DNA from: Candidatus Iainarchaeum sp.
Lineage (GTDB): Archaea; Iainarchaeota; Iainarchaeia; Iainarchaeales; DTGL01
DNA: 16,766 nt
Direction: 5' to 3'
Assembly (NCBI GenBank): GCA_021161055.1
Contig: JAGHBI010000024.1
Location: 1-16,766, forward strand
Below the pieces are notes generated by a model. The model worked only from the letters and a program-made list of their open reading frames with translations, was not told the origin of the DNA and ran no database searches. The position numbers and the translations under genes are program-made. Positions 1-7,460 of this stretch are shown here, one piece after another (the stretch's first letter is position 1; each line of letters opens with the position of its first letter).

Positions 1-720
1 GCTTAGATTATGAACACCGAGAATTGTTTCGCCTTCTTTGCCAGAAAGCACTCCAACAGAATGCCACATTATAAGCCCTGCAAATACAACAACATCCTCC
101 TGATACATATCTGTTGGAACAAACCTTGTAAAGACCATTGTTACTGAGCGCGCCTTTGCAGCCTCGGGTGCTTTCTCTAGGAGCACATCGGTCATTTCTC
201 TGAAAGAAAGCGCGGGTTCACAGAAATAAGCATTTTTATCAACAGCCCCGGTTTTCTCATCAATTTCGGAAATTTTCAGGTAAACAAAAACGAACCGCTC
301 GCTTTTGTGTCCGCTAGCTTTGTTGGCGGGATAATCTTGCGGGGTCCAAAAGTAAAGTATGTAATCGTTGTAAGGCGCGCGTGGTGACATTATTGTGTCC
401 AGCGTTCTCTTTATGAGGAGCTTCGTATCTTCGCTAAATGTTCCTGTGTTTGCATAATCTTCCTTCATCTTTGCAAGAAGGGAATCCACTTCATGAGCTG
501 TTTTTAGGTCTTCGTTCGCAACTCTGGGTACGCTTGCATTGAGAAGTGTTTGAAGCGCAGAGGTTACGTAATCCTCGTTGTAGAATCCTGAAAGCGTTGC
601 CTCCACGCTGCGCCCATAGCTCAAAGATGTTGAAAACATGCCTATGGCGAGCACTGAAACAATGGTGAGTATGAACAGTGCATCTGTTATCGATGCCTGT
701 GCTTTTTCCTCGATAGTCAT
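1..720 (-). CDS. Pilin-like protein with class III signal peptide (3'-truncated by window edge)
   Basis: The minus-strand frame opens with ATG at 720-718 and stays open for 240 codons to base 1, so the C-terminus lies outside the window. The N-terminus MTIEEKAQASITDALF has a short charged leader and a KAQ motif, followed by a hydrophobic helix (about residues 14-29). This is the layout of archaeal class III signal peptides, cleaved by an EppA/FlaK-type prepilin peptidase before the helix. The rest is a soluble, mixed-charge domain with one Cys in the visible part and no catalytic motif that I recognise. The ATG overlaps the TGA of the upstream gene (ATGA), and a GGTGG stretch a few bases upstream can act as ribosome binding site, so translational coupling is likely. 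Best read as a minor pilin or pseudopilin of the neighbouring assembly machine. The precise role is unknown. Confidence 0.8.
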   Translation of the reverse strand, partial: MTIEEKAQASITDALFILTIVSVLAIGMFSTSLSYGRSVEATLSGFYNEDYVTSALQTLLNASVPRVANEDLKTAHEVDSLLAKMKEDYANTGTFSEDTKLLIKRTLDTIMSPRAPYNDYILYFWTPQDYPANKASGHKSERFVFVYLKISEIDEKTGAVDKNAYFCEPALSFREMTDVLLEKAPEAAKARSVTMVFTRFVPTDMYQEDVVVFAGLIMWHSVGVLSGKEGETILGVHNLS

Positions 721-1223
721 CTCCAGACCACCACCACTAACAGCATTGGTCTCACAGCAAGACCGCTGGCAACTTCCGTATCCTGATAAGCCACGGGCAG
801 CATATTCACCATAACCAAACTGTTCGGAGTTATCCTTTCATCCAGCTCAGCTGGACATACAAAAAGGTTATCGCCGCTCCTGTAAATCCCTTCATTTTCA
901 TTGACGAATTTGTAAATATCTATGGGTTTGTAGTCTTCGTTAAGGTCAACAAGCCCTGCCTTAAAGAACAGTCCGATGGGGTTTACGCTGTTACAGAGCT
1001 GCTTAAATTCCTGGAAATCATTTATATATTTATCGCCGCGGAGCGCATTGCTTATGCGTAGTGCATCAAGCACCAGCTCAAACCTGCTTGCTGTGCTTCG
1101 ATATATCACAAGCGTCTGGTTAAAGGTAGCGAAGAATATCACAAGTGAGAATATAAGCGGTATGAGACTCGGTAGATCATCCCCTATAGGCCCTATAAAC
1201 CCCTTTCCTGCACCTTTTTGCAA
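717..1223 (-). CDS. Small membrane-anchored pilus-locus protein (168 aa, TTG start)
   Basis: An open frame of 168 codons starting with TTG at 1223-1221. No ATG is available until about residue 138, and an in-frame TAA sits directly before the TTG, so TTG is the only reasonable start. A GGTGAT Shine-Dalgarno sequence lies immediately upstream. The N-terminus has the polar stretch GKGFIGPIGDDLPSL, then a hydrophobic helix at about residues 20-40 (IPLIFSLVIFFATF), then a roughly 125-residue soluble domain with two Cys (77, 123). It ends in a hydrophobic VVVVW tail whose codons carry the ribosome binding site of the next gene. It lacks a KGQ-type signal but has the same anchor-plus-ectodomain plan as its neighbours. 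I do not recognise a named family. The position between pilin-like genes suggests a minor component or assembly factor of the same filament. Confidence 0.75.
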   Translation of the reverse strand: MQKGAGKGFIGPIGDDLPSLIPLIFSLVIFFATFNQTLVIYRSTASRFELVLDALRISNALRGDKYINDFQEFKQLCNSVNPIGLFFKAGLVDLNEDYKPIDIYKFVNENEGIYRSGDNLFVCPAELDERITPNSLVMVNMLPVAYQDTEVASGLAVRPMLLVVVVWR

Positions 1224-1934
1224 TTAATCACCCCAGCAGCTTGGCATTTTCAAACTCAAACAATCCTTTATATCTATGGGAAAACAGTTGCTCAGGCAGC
1301 TTTTCGTATCTGTGCTTGAGCACACACCATCTTTAATTCTCTTCCTGTACATATAACAACCAACGCGAAGCTTGTTTCGCTCACACATCCCTTTAACCTC
1401 AGCAGAACATGGAATCAGATAAAGATAGGTTGCGCCTCTAAAGGTTTCCTTCACAACGACAAGCATATCCATAGGGCTTGGTGCTGCCCTCACATCCAGC
1501 ACAAATCTATCAGCAGGGCAGGGCTCGGCAATTTCAGAGTCATAGGAAAAAATAAGAATATTCGCGTTTATATCTCTGCGTGATGATGCGATTACCGGTG
1601 CTTCATCGCGTTTTCTCAGAAAGTCATTCCTTTCAATTATCGAAAGCAAAAGATGGCTTTTTTCAGGTCCTTTTAGAGCGCGTGTTTCAACAACATAGTA
1701 AAAATCGATTATATCGTAGAGCGTGTACTTCCTCCTAAACTTTATCTCAAGCTCTTGGCACAGGGCTTTTGAGTTTATCAGCACAGATATATCTTCCATC
1801 GCCTTCTCAGAAATATTTTTGGATAGCTCTGCTATTACGGTGGATTTGAATGAGAACGCAAAATGAACAACTATTGCAAAGAGCGCTACTGCAAGTATTA
1901 GAAGATTTATCTTGCTAAGAGTGAAGGCCATCAT
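1224..1934 (-). CDS. Membrane-anchored Cys-rich surface protein (236 aa)
   Basis: Starts with a double ATG at 1934; GTGA lies six bases upstream, overlapping the stop of the preceding gene. An N-terminal hydrophobic helix (about residues 8-29, INLLILAVALFAIVVHF) follows a very short polar head, so this is a signal anchor or pilin-like N-terminus without an obvious KGQ/KAQ site. The remainder is predicted extracellular. It has ten Cys at about 59, 139, 176, 184, 193, 205, 213, 217, 225 and 233, eight of them packed into the last 61 residues. That is a typical pattern for a disulfide-stabilised domain, and the count is even. No enzymatic motif is visible. It sits in the middle of a packed run of pilin-like genes and probably serves as a minor pilin, tip or adhesin component. 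The function is not recognised from sequence alone. Confidence 0.8.
   Translation of the reverse strand: MMAFTLSKINLLILAVALFAIVVHFAFSFKSTVIAELSKNISEKAMEDISVLINSKALCQELEIKFRRKYTLYDIIDFYYVVETRALKGPEKSHLLLSIIERNDFLRKRDEAPVIASSRRDINANILIFSYDSEIAEPCPADRFVLDVRAAPSPMDMLVVVKETFRGATYLYLIPCSAEVKGMCERNKLRVGCYMYRKRIKDGVCSSTDTKSCLSNCFPIDIKDCLSLKMPSCWGD
1227..1234 (-). promoter_or_regulatory. Ribosome binding site deciding a TTG start
   Basis: Read on the minus strand, GGGGTGAT runs directly into TAA and then TTG. GGTGAT is complementary to the 3' end of archaeal 16S rRNA (known consensus GGAGGTGATC). It lies within the last codons (Gly-Asp) of the upstream gene, so it overlaps coding sequence. The spacer to TTG is short (3-4 bases). 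The site supports TTG at 1223 as initiator. Confidence 0.55.
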
Positions 1935-1940
1935 AAAAAA

Positions 1941-2495
1941 TCACTTTTTATAATACGCGCAGATTATAGGAAATGTTTGCTTTGCTGGTGTTCTGTTGAT
2001 CAGGTAGTAATGCCCTTCTGGCATCTCGTCCCTCAGGTCTAAAAGCATGTAGCCTTCTGAGCTCTTATCCTCGCAAACATCGTGCACTTCTGGAAATAGG
2101 GTCTTGAGTGTTGTTCTCAGGCAAAAGCGCTTTGTCGGTCCAACGGCAGTAACCGTTATGGAAAGGCATTGGGGTGAAGCAGTTCCGCATATCGCACTGC
2201 ACAATGCTTCATCAGATATTTCCTCTATTCTTATGCGCTGACCTTTGAAGCATTCTGGTGGCCTAAAATCAATCTTTGCAGGTATGCCAAGCTCAACAAC
2301 ATCTTCGAGCTTCCCTCTGAATTCTTCTATTGCATGCGTAAGCCTGTTATCGCAATCGCGCTTCAGAACGTCAGCAAGTGCCTGCAAACCTATGTAAAGC
2401 ACAAAGCCCATTATAATTACGCCCACCAGAACCTCAAAAGGCGCTGATTCCTGGGCACGGGATGCTCGCGGTTTTTTGCCAGGTTTATGAAACAT
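1941..2495 (-). CDS. Pilin-like protein with class III-type signal, Cys-rich (184 aa)
   Basis: ATG at 2495-2493 directly follows the TGA of the mini-pilin gene, with GGGTGG four bases before that TGA-ATG junction as ribosome binding site. The N-terminus is strongly basic (HKPGKKPRASRAQ), then ESAPFEVLVGVIIMGFVLYI. This basic leader, RAQ site and hydrophobic helix (about residues 19-42) with a Glu at its beginning match the class III prepilin plan. The known archaeal consensus is roughly QxSxExxxL; here it is degenerate (QESAPFEVL). The ectodomain has eight Cys (48, 82, 99, 103, 110, 125, 141, 179), an even number suggestive of disulfides. Likely a minor pilin secreted by the divergently encoded ATPase and platform. 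Confidence 0.82.
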   Translation of the reverse strand: MFHKPGKKPRASRAQESAPFEVLVGVIIMGFVLYIGLQALADVLKRDCDNRLTHAIEEFRGKLEDVVELGIPAKIDFRPPECFKGQRIRIEEISDEALCSAICGTASPQCLSITVTAVGPTKRFCLRTTLKTLFPEVHDVCEDKSSEGYMLLDLRDEMPEGHYYLINRTPAKQTFPIICAYYKK

Positions 2496-2663
2496 TCAAC
2501 CACCCAACGACTTTTTTGTCTTTGCAACAATCTTCTGCGATTGCTGAAACATAGGTTTAACTATGGTTATGAGAAGCACCGCAACTATTGCAAGTATGAG
2601 GATTATATATATGGCTGACCATTCGCTCTGCGCTTTCTCCTCCCTGAAAAATTCCGCCAGCAT
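2496..2663 (-). CDS. Mini-pilin, 55 aa, with class III signal peptide
   Basis: A 55-codon frame from ATG at 2663-2661 to TGA at 2498-2496. The protein begins MLAEFFREEKAQSEWSAIY, giving a charged leader, a KAQS site, a Glu at the expected position and a 19-20 residue helix (IILILAIVAVLLITIV). It then ends after a short basic tail rich in Gln and Lys, finishing LGG. This is essentially a prepilin N-terminus with almost no head domain, comparable in size to Flp/Tad-type mini-pilins. It is the first gene of the minus-strand run, and the divergent TATA element is about 29 bases upstream of its ATG, so its mRNA is probably leaderless or nearly so. Its stop abuts the ATG of the next gene, with the ribosome binding site of that gene inside the terminal Gly-Gly codons. 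It could be the major subunit of a Flp-like filament or a priming pilin. Confidence 0.8.
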   Translation of the reverse strand: MLAEFFREEKAQSEWSAIYIILILAIVAVLLITIVKPMFQQSQKIVAKTKKSLGG

Positions 2664-2716
2664 TTCAAATAAAAAAACACCTTTGAAATATTTAAAGCTT
2701 GGTGTTTTTTGAAATG
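2661..2716. promoter_or_regulatory. Divergent promoter region within an inverted repeat
   Basis: The only non-coding gap between the minus-strand pilin run and the plus-strand ATPase operon. It contains an AT-rich core (GAAATATTTAAAGC, about 2685-2698) that reads as a TATA box in both directions. Around it lies a 10-bp perfect inverted repeat, AAAAAACACC (2672-2681) and GGTGTTTTTT (2701-2710). Partly overlapping this is a 9-bp pair, CATTTCAAA (2661-2669) and TTTGAAATG (2708-2716). With the usual archaeal spacing of about 26 bases, the minus transcript would begin right at the mini-pilin ATG, and the plus transcript near 2718. The dyad could be an operator for one regulator controlling both operons, which is an inference. 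Confidence 0.55.
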
Positions 2717-2807
2717 GCTTATTAGGTGCGCAATCGGGTTAGTTAAATTTAATAATAAGTTAAAACATCATTTTGTAAATTCAGGTGTGAAAAGTTTGGG
2801 TGCGAAG

Positions 2808-5090
2808 ATGAAGATAGGCGGTTTTAAGGTGGGGGAATATGTAGTAAAGGAGGAGGGCAGAAAAAAGCACCTTGTATTCGACTGTGCAGCATGTGTCTAC
2901 AGGGCTTCCATTGCTGACGATAAGGCATGCATGTATCATACATTATATGCACTCAACGAGATAGATGCTGATATTGTTGTGCTCTCCGAGGTTTATGAAA
3001 GGATATACGATGAGAAGCAGACTGCAATGCTCAAAGAAATTGTTAAGCTTATTCAGAAGTTCTCAATAGAGACCCCATGGTCATATAACAACCTTGCGGA
3101 TGTGCGGTTCATTCGCGATGAAAGCCTGCTCAGCGCAAGGCACAAAATGATTGTTACAATAACGCATGATCTCATTGCATATGATCCTATAAGCGCATAC
3201 TTCACGTGCCTCCGCGAGATCACCCGTGAACGAGAGCGCTATGCGAGCGGCTCTGGAGAGTACAAAGCTGGCAGCGCGGTGTATTTGAAAACCCTTCTTT
3301 ACATCAAAAAAAGTTTTGAAAGCTGCGAGCTCATCAAAAAGGTAAAGCGATTTATAACTGAATTGAGGGAAGTGCCAGATTCCAAGGACCTCTACAGAAC
3401 ATTTTTCGAGGCGCAGATAAAGCCTGCATTCATAGGCTCGAGGCTCATATTCAAAGAGGAGGAAGGCCTGGAACTTCTGGATGAATACACAGTAAAGAAC
3501 AGTGTTGTGCAGATATTTAGCCATCCGAATCAGACCCAAAACCTGTATTTTATAAATCCACCTGAGTATACGCTCAGCCCAGAAAAATACTTCGTGCTCA
3601 GCAAGGCTAAGGAGATTGTTGCAGGCTACACGCCTGGTAAAGCGTCTTTAAGCACGGTGGCTCGTTCAAGGGAATACTTCGAAAGAATATACAGAAGTAC
3701 GATAATGGAAATCGCCGAACAGTACCAGATAAAGCTTACGAAAAAAGAAATAGGCGAGCTTAGCGAGATTGTTGCAAGGTACAGCGTCGGTTATGGAATC
3801 CTCGAAATACTGCTTTCAGATAGAAAGCTAACGGATATTTATTTAGATTCACCCATAGGCGAGACCCCGCTATATGTTGTACACTCAGACTTTGAGCAAT
3901 GCCTTACAAATGTGCTTTATACTGAGAGAGAAGCGGAAGCGCTTATAACGAAATTGCGTGCAATGAGTGGCAGACCGTTTGATGAAGCACATCCTGTGCT
4001 TGACTTTGACCTTCCAGAGTTAGAAACAAGGGTTGCGGTAATAGGTCCACCGCTAGCGCCAGATGGCGTTGCGTTTGCATTCCGCTTGCATAAAATAACT
4101 CCATGGACACTGCCGCAGTTTATAGATGTTAAATACCTCAATCCATTAGCAGCAGGGCTCATTTCATTCTTCATAGATAACCAGGCAACAATGCTTGTAA
4201 CAGGCTCGAGAGGTTCTGGAAAGACATCATTGCTTGGAGCATGTATCCTCGAGATACCCAAAAACACAAGAATCATTGTTCAGGAAGATACGCTTGAAAT
4301 ACCGGTTACATATATGAAAAAAATAGGTCTCAATATACAGAGGCTCAAAACAAGGTCACCAATAAGCGTATCAAAAACTGAAGCGGAGGTTGAACCCGAA
4401 GAAGCCTTAAGAACTGCATTGCGCTTAGGCAACAGTGCACTTGTGATAGGAGAGGTTCGCTCAAAAGAGGCCCGCACGCTCTATGAGGCAATGCGTATAG
4501 GCGCAGCAGGCAACGTTGTTATGGGCACTATCCATGGCGATTCAGCATACGCTGTTTGGGATCGTGTTGTAAACGATTTGGATGTGCCAACAACATCTTT
4601 TAAAGCTACCGATGTGGTCATAACCGCACGTCCCATAAGGTTCTACGGCTCACTGCGAAGGCAGAGGAGGATTGTTGAGATAACGGAGATAAGAAAGCAC
4701 TGGATTGAGGAGCCTGCAAGGGAAGGGGGCTTGCTGGACTTAATGCGTTACTCAGCAAAAACAGATTCTCTGGAACTCCTAGAGGATAATTTGAAAGAAT
4801 CCGAACTTTTTGAGAAGATCTCAAAGACATCGGGGCTTTCAATGGAAGAGATGTGGAAGGACATAAGGATGCGTGCGGAATCAAAGCGTTATCTTGTCGA
4901 GCTCAAGAAAAAGCACGATATTCCAGAGCTTTTGGAAGCGGAATACACAACGATGGCAAATGACAAACTTATGCTCATAAAAGAAAAACAGATACGAGAG
5001 TTCGGGAAGGTAAACTACGATGAAGTCCTGCAAAGCTGGAAGAAGTGGGTCAGGGAAAGGCTCCTCTCAAAGCTCATAAAGAAGGCATGA
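2808..5090 (+). CDS. Type II/IV secretion ATPase (GspE/TadA family) for pilus assembly
   Basis: Cytoplasmic hexameric ATPase that powers pilin extraction and assembly. From ATG at 2808 the protein has 760 residues. An N-terminal domain holds a Cys motif (C26, C29, C41: DCAAC then KAC), as in several archaeal secretion ATPases. A long helical middle follows, then the RecA-like core. Visible motifs are Walker A GSRGSGKTS (about 466-474), Asp box QEDTLEIP (about 492-499), Walker B LVIGEVRS with Glu at about 549, and His box GTIHGDSA with His at about 576. A C-terminal helical tail of about 150 residues ends the protein. The frame stays open upstream to a TTG at 2709. I prefer 2808 because GGGTG lies just upstream and the divergent TATA box predicts transcription starting after 2709. 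The gene is nine bases from the platform gene, so they form one operon. The family is certain; whether it drives a pilus, adhesion filament or secretion is inferred. Confidence 0.95.
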   Translation: MKIGGFKVGEYVVKEEGRKKHLVFDCAACVYRASIADDKACMYHTLYALNEIDADIVVLSEVYERIYDEKQTAMLKEIVKLIQKFSIETPWSYNNLADVRFIRDESLLSARHKMIVTITHDLIAYDPISAYFTCLREITRERERYASGSGEYKAGSAVYLKTLLYIKKSFESCELIKKVKRFITELREVPDSKDLYRTFFEAQIKPAFIGSRLIFKEEEGLELLDEYTVKNSVVQIFSHPNQTQNLYFINPPEYTLSPEKYFVLSKAKEIVAGYTPGKASLSTVARSREYFERIYRSTIMEIAEQYQIKLTKKEIGELSEIVARYSVGYGILEILLSDRKLTDIYLDSPIGETPLYVVHSDFEQCLTNVLYTEREAEALITKLRAMSGRPFDEAHPVLDFDLPELETRVAVIGPPLAPDGVAFAFRLHKITPWTLPQFIDVKYLNPLAAGLISFFIDNQATMLVTGSRGSGKTSLLGACILEIPKNTRIIVQEDTLEIPVTYMKKIGLNIQRLKTRSPISVSKTEAEVEPEEALRTALRLGNSALVIGEVRSKEARTLYEAMRIGAAGNVVMGTIHGDSAYAVWDRVVNDLDVPTTSFKATDVVITARPIRFYGSLRRQRRIVEITEIRKHWIEEPAREGGLLDLMRYSAKTDSLELLEDNLKESELFEKISKTSGLSMEEMWKDIRMRAESKRYLVELKKKHDIPELLEAEYTTMANDKLMLIKEKQIREFGKVNYDEVLQSWKKWVRERLLSKLIKKA

Positions 5091-5099
5091 AGTGGTCTT

Positions 5100-7460
5100 A
5101 TGCCAAAAAAAGACAGGTTTGATGTCACGCCGGGGCAGCTATACAGAGGCATAATAGTGGAGCGAGGCATACCAAAGGCTGAACGTGAGAAGCTGTTCAA
5201 AAAGAGGATACCAAGGTATGTACGCTTCTGCAAACACATTTACAAGATGATGCCAACATTGAGTGGCAGAGCGAAGTATTCGGCAGAGCAGCAGGCTACA
5301 ATCGAATTTCTTAACTGGGATTTAAAGGCAGAGGAGTTCGCGAGCGCTGTGAATTTTACACTCATTGTTTCGCTTGCAACTGCTTTCATCGCATGGTTTG
5401 CACTGGTCTCAAGCCCGCTCTCCGAGTTTTTTACCGGTATAATTTATGGTTCGTACCTTCTTCTCGCATTGCTTGTTATCGCCGCACTTTCTGTAACGCG
5501 CTTTGTTTATATGTATCCTTCTGTTGCGGCAGAGGTTGAGCAGAAAAAAGCCATAGGTTATATACCCGAAATCGTTGGTTACATGATAATGTCAATGAAG
5601 CTAACACCAAACCTTGAAAAGGCGGTGGAGTTTGCGGCAGAACATGGTCGAGGCAGGATCGCTAGTGAATTCAAAAAGCTCTTGTGGGATGTTGAGATTG
5701 GCGTTTATGCAACTATTGTGGAGGGTTTAGACGCGATAGCGTATCGCTGGGGCAAATACAGCCCTGAATTCAAACGCGCTTTAATGCGAATAAGGTCTGC
5801 AGTGCTCGAAGATACCGAAGCTAAGCGCGATACCGCACTCAACAGAACAATGGATGAACTTCTTACAACGATAAAGGAAAAGATGCAGGGTTATGCTCAC
5901 GAACTGAAGCAGCCCTCGATAGTTCTGTTTTTTGTGGGGGTGCTTCTACCATTAATACTCATGGTAATATTACCTATGGGTTCGGTGTTCAGTGGTCTGC
6001 CCCTCGCAAATCCGCTTGTAATTGTTGCAATCTACAATGTTGCGATACCTATTGGCACATTTTATTTTGCGAGGGATATAATAAAGCGCAGGCCTCCAAC
6101 ACAGGATGTTCCAGAAATACCTGACAATTACGCAGGATTACCACCAAAGGGGAAGATAAAGTTTGGTAAAGCTTTCATCGATGTAAAACTGGCTGTTGCC
6201 ATTGTTGCACTCCTTGGGCTTCTCGCATCATACTATTTTCATATGGAAGGATTTCCGCCCAAAAGTATAGCGGAAGCGCTTTCTTCAGGAGGAAAGCCTA
6301 TACAGCTCATAAAGCCTGATCAAACAGAGGAGGAGGTTCTTAAAAGAAGTGGTTATAATCCAAACTACTTCAGCATACCCGATGGTACGCTCTATCGGCA
6401 GTATCTTACTCACTATATGGAAACGGAAGGTGTTCGAAAGAAGGCGGAGGAAAAGGCGCGTGTAGCAGTTCTTTTTGAGAAGAAAAGATTCTTTATGCAG
6501 AGAGAAAACGATGTCACGCCATACAATCTCTGGTTTGGTGCAATTCTAACATTGGCTTTCTGCCTATTCGTCGCACTTTATTACCCCAACAGATACAAGA
6601 GAAAAGTGCAGGAAGAGATTATGAATATGGAAAGCGAATTCAAGGATGCTCTTTATATCATAGCTTCGAGGCTTGGTGAAAACAAGCCTATGGAAGAAGC
6701 CCTCAGGCATGCACAGGAATTCCTGCCACGTGCCATGATAACTAAACGGGTTTTTTCCAAAACGTTGGATAATATAAACCTTCTTGGTATGCCCCTCGAA
6801 TCGGCTGTTTTTGATTCCAGATTCGGTTCTGTTACAAGGCTGCCATCTGAAATAATAAGAACCGGTATGCGTCTTGTTGTGGATGCTTCCAGGCTTGGCA
6901 CAGGCATTGCTGCACGCACGCTTGCATCATTCTCACTTCAGCTGGATAATACGGAAAAGGTTGCAAAGGCATTGAAGGAGCTCACTGCAGACCTCATAAT
7001 CACAATGCGCACAATGGCAGTGATTATAGCACCCATAGTGCTTGGTATAACAACTGCTTTATATAAGGTCGTTGTTCTTACAATGGCAAATATATCCTCA
7101 AGCGCACTAGCTGGCGCAAGCACAGAAACTGGATTGCAAGCTTTGGGCAGTGCGTCAGTAGCAGGCGCTGGCAGGCTTGGAGGGCTTGCAAGATCGTTTA
7201 GTAAAATAAGTGCTGGCACGTTTCTAAAGCCAGAGTCATTGGCCTATATCGCTGAGCCTTTGCACTTTATCATCATAACAGGCATCTATGTTGTTGAAAT
7301 TGTGCTTATAATCCTCTACTTTGCAACAATGCTTGAGGAGAAAAACAGGCTACTTCTAAAGCTGCGCATAGCAAAGTACCTCCCGCTTGCGCTGGTGATA
7401 TACAGTATTACTGTGATGATAACGAATACTCTGCTTGGGCTTTTAACAACAGGTGGTTGA
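5100..7460 (+). CDS. Tandem TadC/T2SSF-type membrane platform protein
   Basis: Integral membrane platform of archaeal type IV pilus-like machines, partner of the ATPase encoded just upstream. Length 786 residues. It contains two copies of the T2SSF-type domain: the first about residues 150-330 (opening PEIVGYMIMSMKLTPNLEKA) and the second about 510-660 (opening FKDALYIIASRLGENKPMEE). Both show the amphipathic helical bundle followed by a hydrophobic pair. About nine membrane segments are visible: 84-103, 115-135, 273-294, 303-324, 361-380, 476-494, 638-660, 721-743 and 760-781. The tandem layout resembles archaeal FlaJ/TadC-like proteins. A Gly/Ala/Ser-rich loop (about 666-700) separates the last conserved helix from the C-terminal pair. 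ATG at 5100 has a poor ribosome binding site (GTGGT), consistent with coupling to the ATPase stop nine bases upstream. Its final Gly-Gly codons carry the ribosome binding site of the next gene. Confidence 0.93.
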   Translation: MPKKDRFDVTPGQLYRGIIVERGIPKAEREKLFKKRIPRYVRFCKHIYKMMPTLSGRAKYSAEQQATIEFLNWDLKAEEFASAVNFTLIVSLATAFIAWFALVSSPLSEFFTGIIYGSYLLLALLVIAALSVTRFVYMYPSVAAEVEQKKAIGYIPEIVGYMIMSMKLTPNLEKAVEFAAEHGRGRIASEFKKLLWDVEIGVYATIVEGLDAIAYRWGKYSPEFKRALMRIRSAVLEDTEAKRDTALNRTMDELLTTIKEKMQGYAHELKQPSIVLFFVGVLLPLILMVILPMGSVFSGLPLANPLVIVAIYNVAIPIGTFYFARDIIKRRPPTQDVPEIPDNYAGLPPKGKIKFGKAFIDVKLAVAIVALLGLLASYYFHMEGFPPKSIAEALSSGGKPIQLIKPDQTEEEVLKRSGYNPNYFSIPDGTLYRQYLTHYMETEGVRKKAEEKARVAVLFEKKRFFMQRENDVTPYNLWFGAILTLAFCLFVALYYPNRYKRKVQEEIMNMESEFKDALYIIASRLGENKPMEEALRHAQEFLPRAMITKRVFSKTLDNINLLGMPLESAVFDSRFGSVTRLPSEIIRTGMRLVVDASRLGTGIAARTLASFSLQLDNTEKVAKALKELTADLIITMRTMAVIIAPIVLGITTALYKVVVLTMANISSSALAGASTETGLQALGSASVAGAGRLGGLARSFSKISAGTFLKPESLAYIAEPLHFIIITGIYVVEIVLIILYFATMLEEKNRLLLKLRIAKYLPLALVIYSITVMITNTLLGLLTTGG

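Noticed and set aside
976..1227. Plus-strand open frame of 83 codons
   Set aside because: Antisense to the 168-residue protein. The minus-strand reading has an anchor helix and fits the packed gene run.
2709..2807. TTG at 2709 as ATPase start
   Set aside because: It is upstream of the transcription start predicted from the TATA box, lies in the inverted repeat and has no proper ribosome binding site. ATG 2808 is better supported.
3081..3539. Minus-strand open frame of 152 codons
   Set aside because: Antisense to the ATPase gene, whose motifs prove the plus-strand reading.
2808..7460. Identification as archaellum motor genes (FlaI/FlaJ)
   Set aside because: No FlaB, FlaC-H or FlaK-type neighbours are present. 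The long N-terminal ATPase domain with the Cys motif and the 786-residue platform fit the TadA/TadC-like pilus group better.
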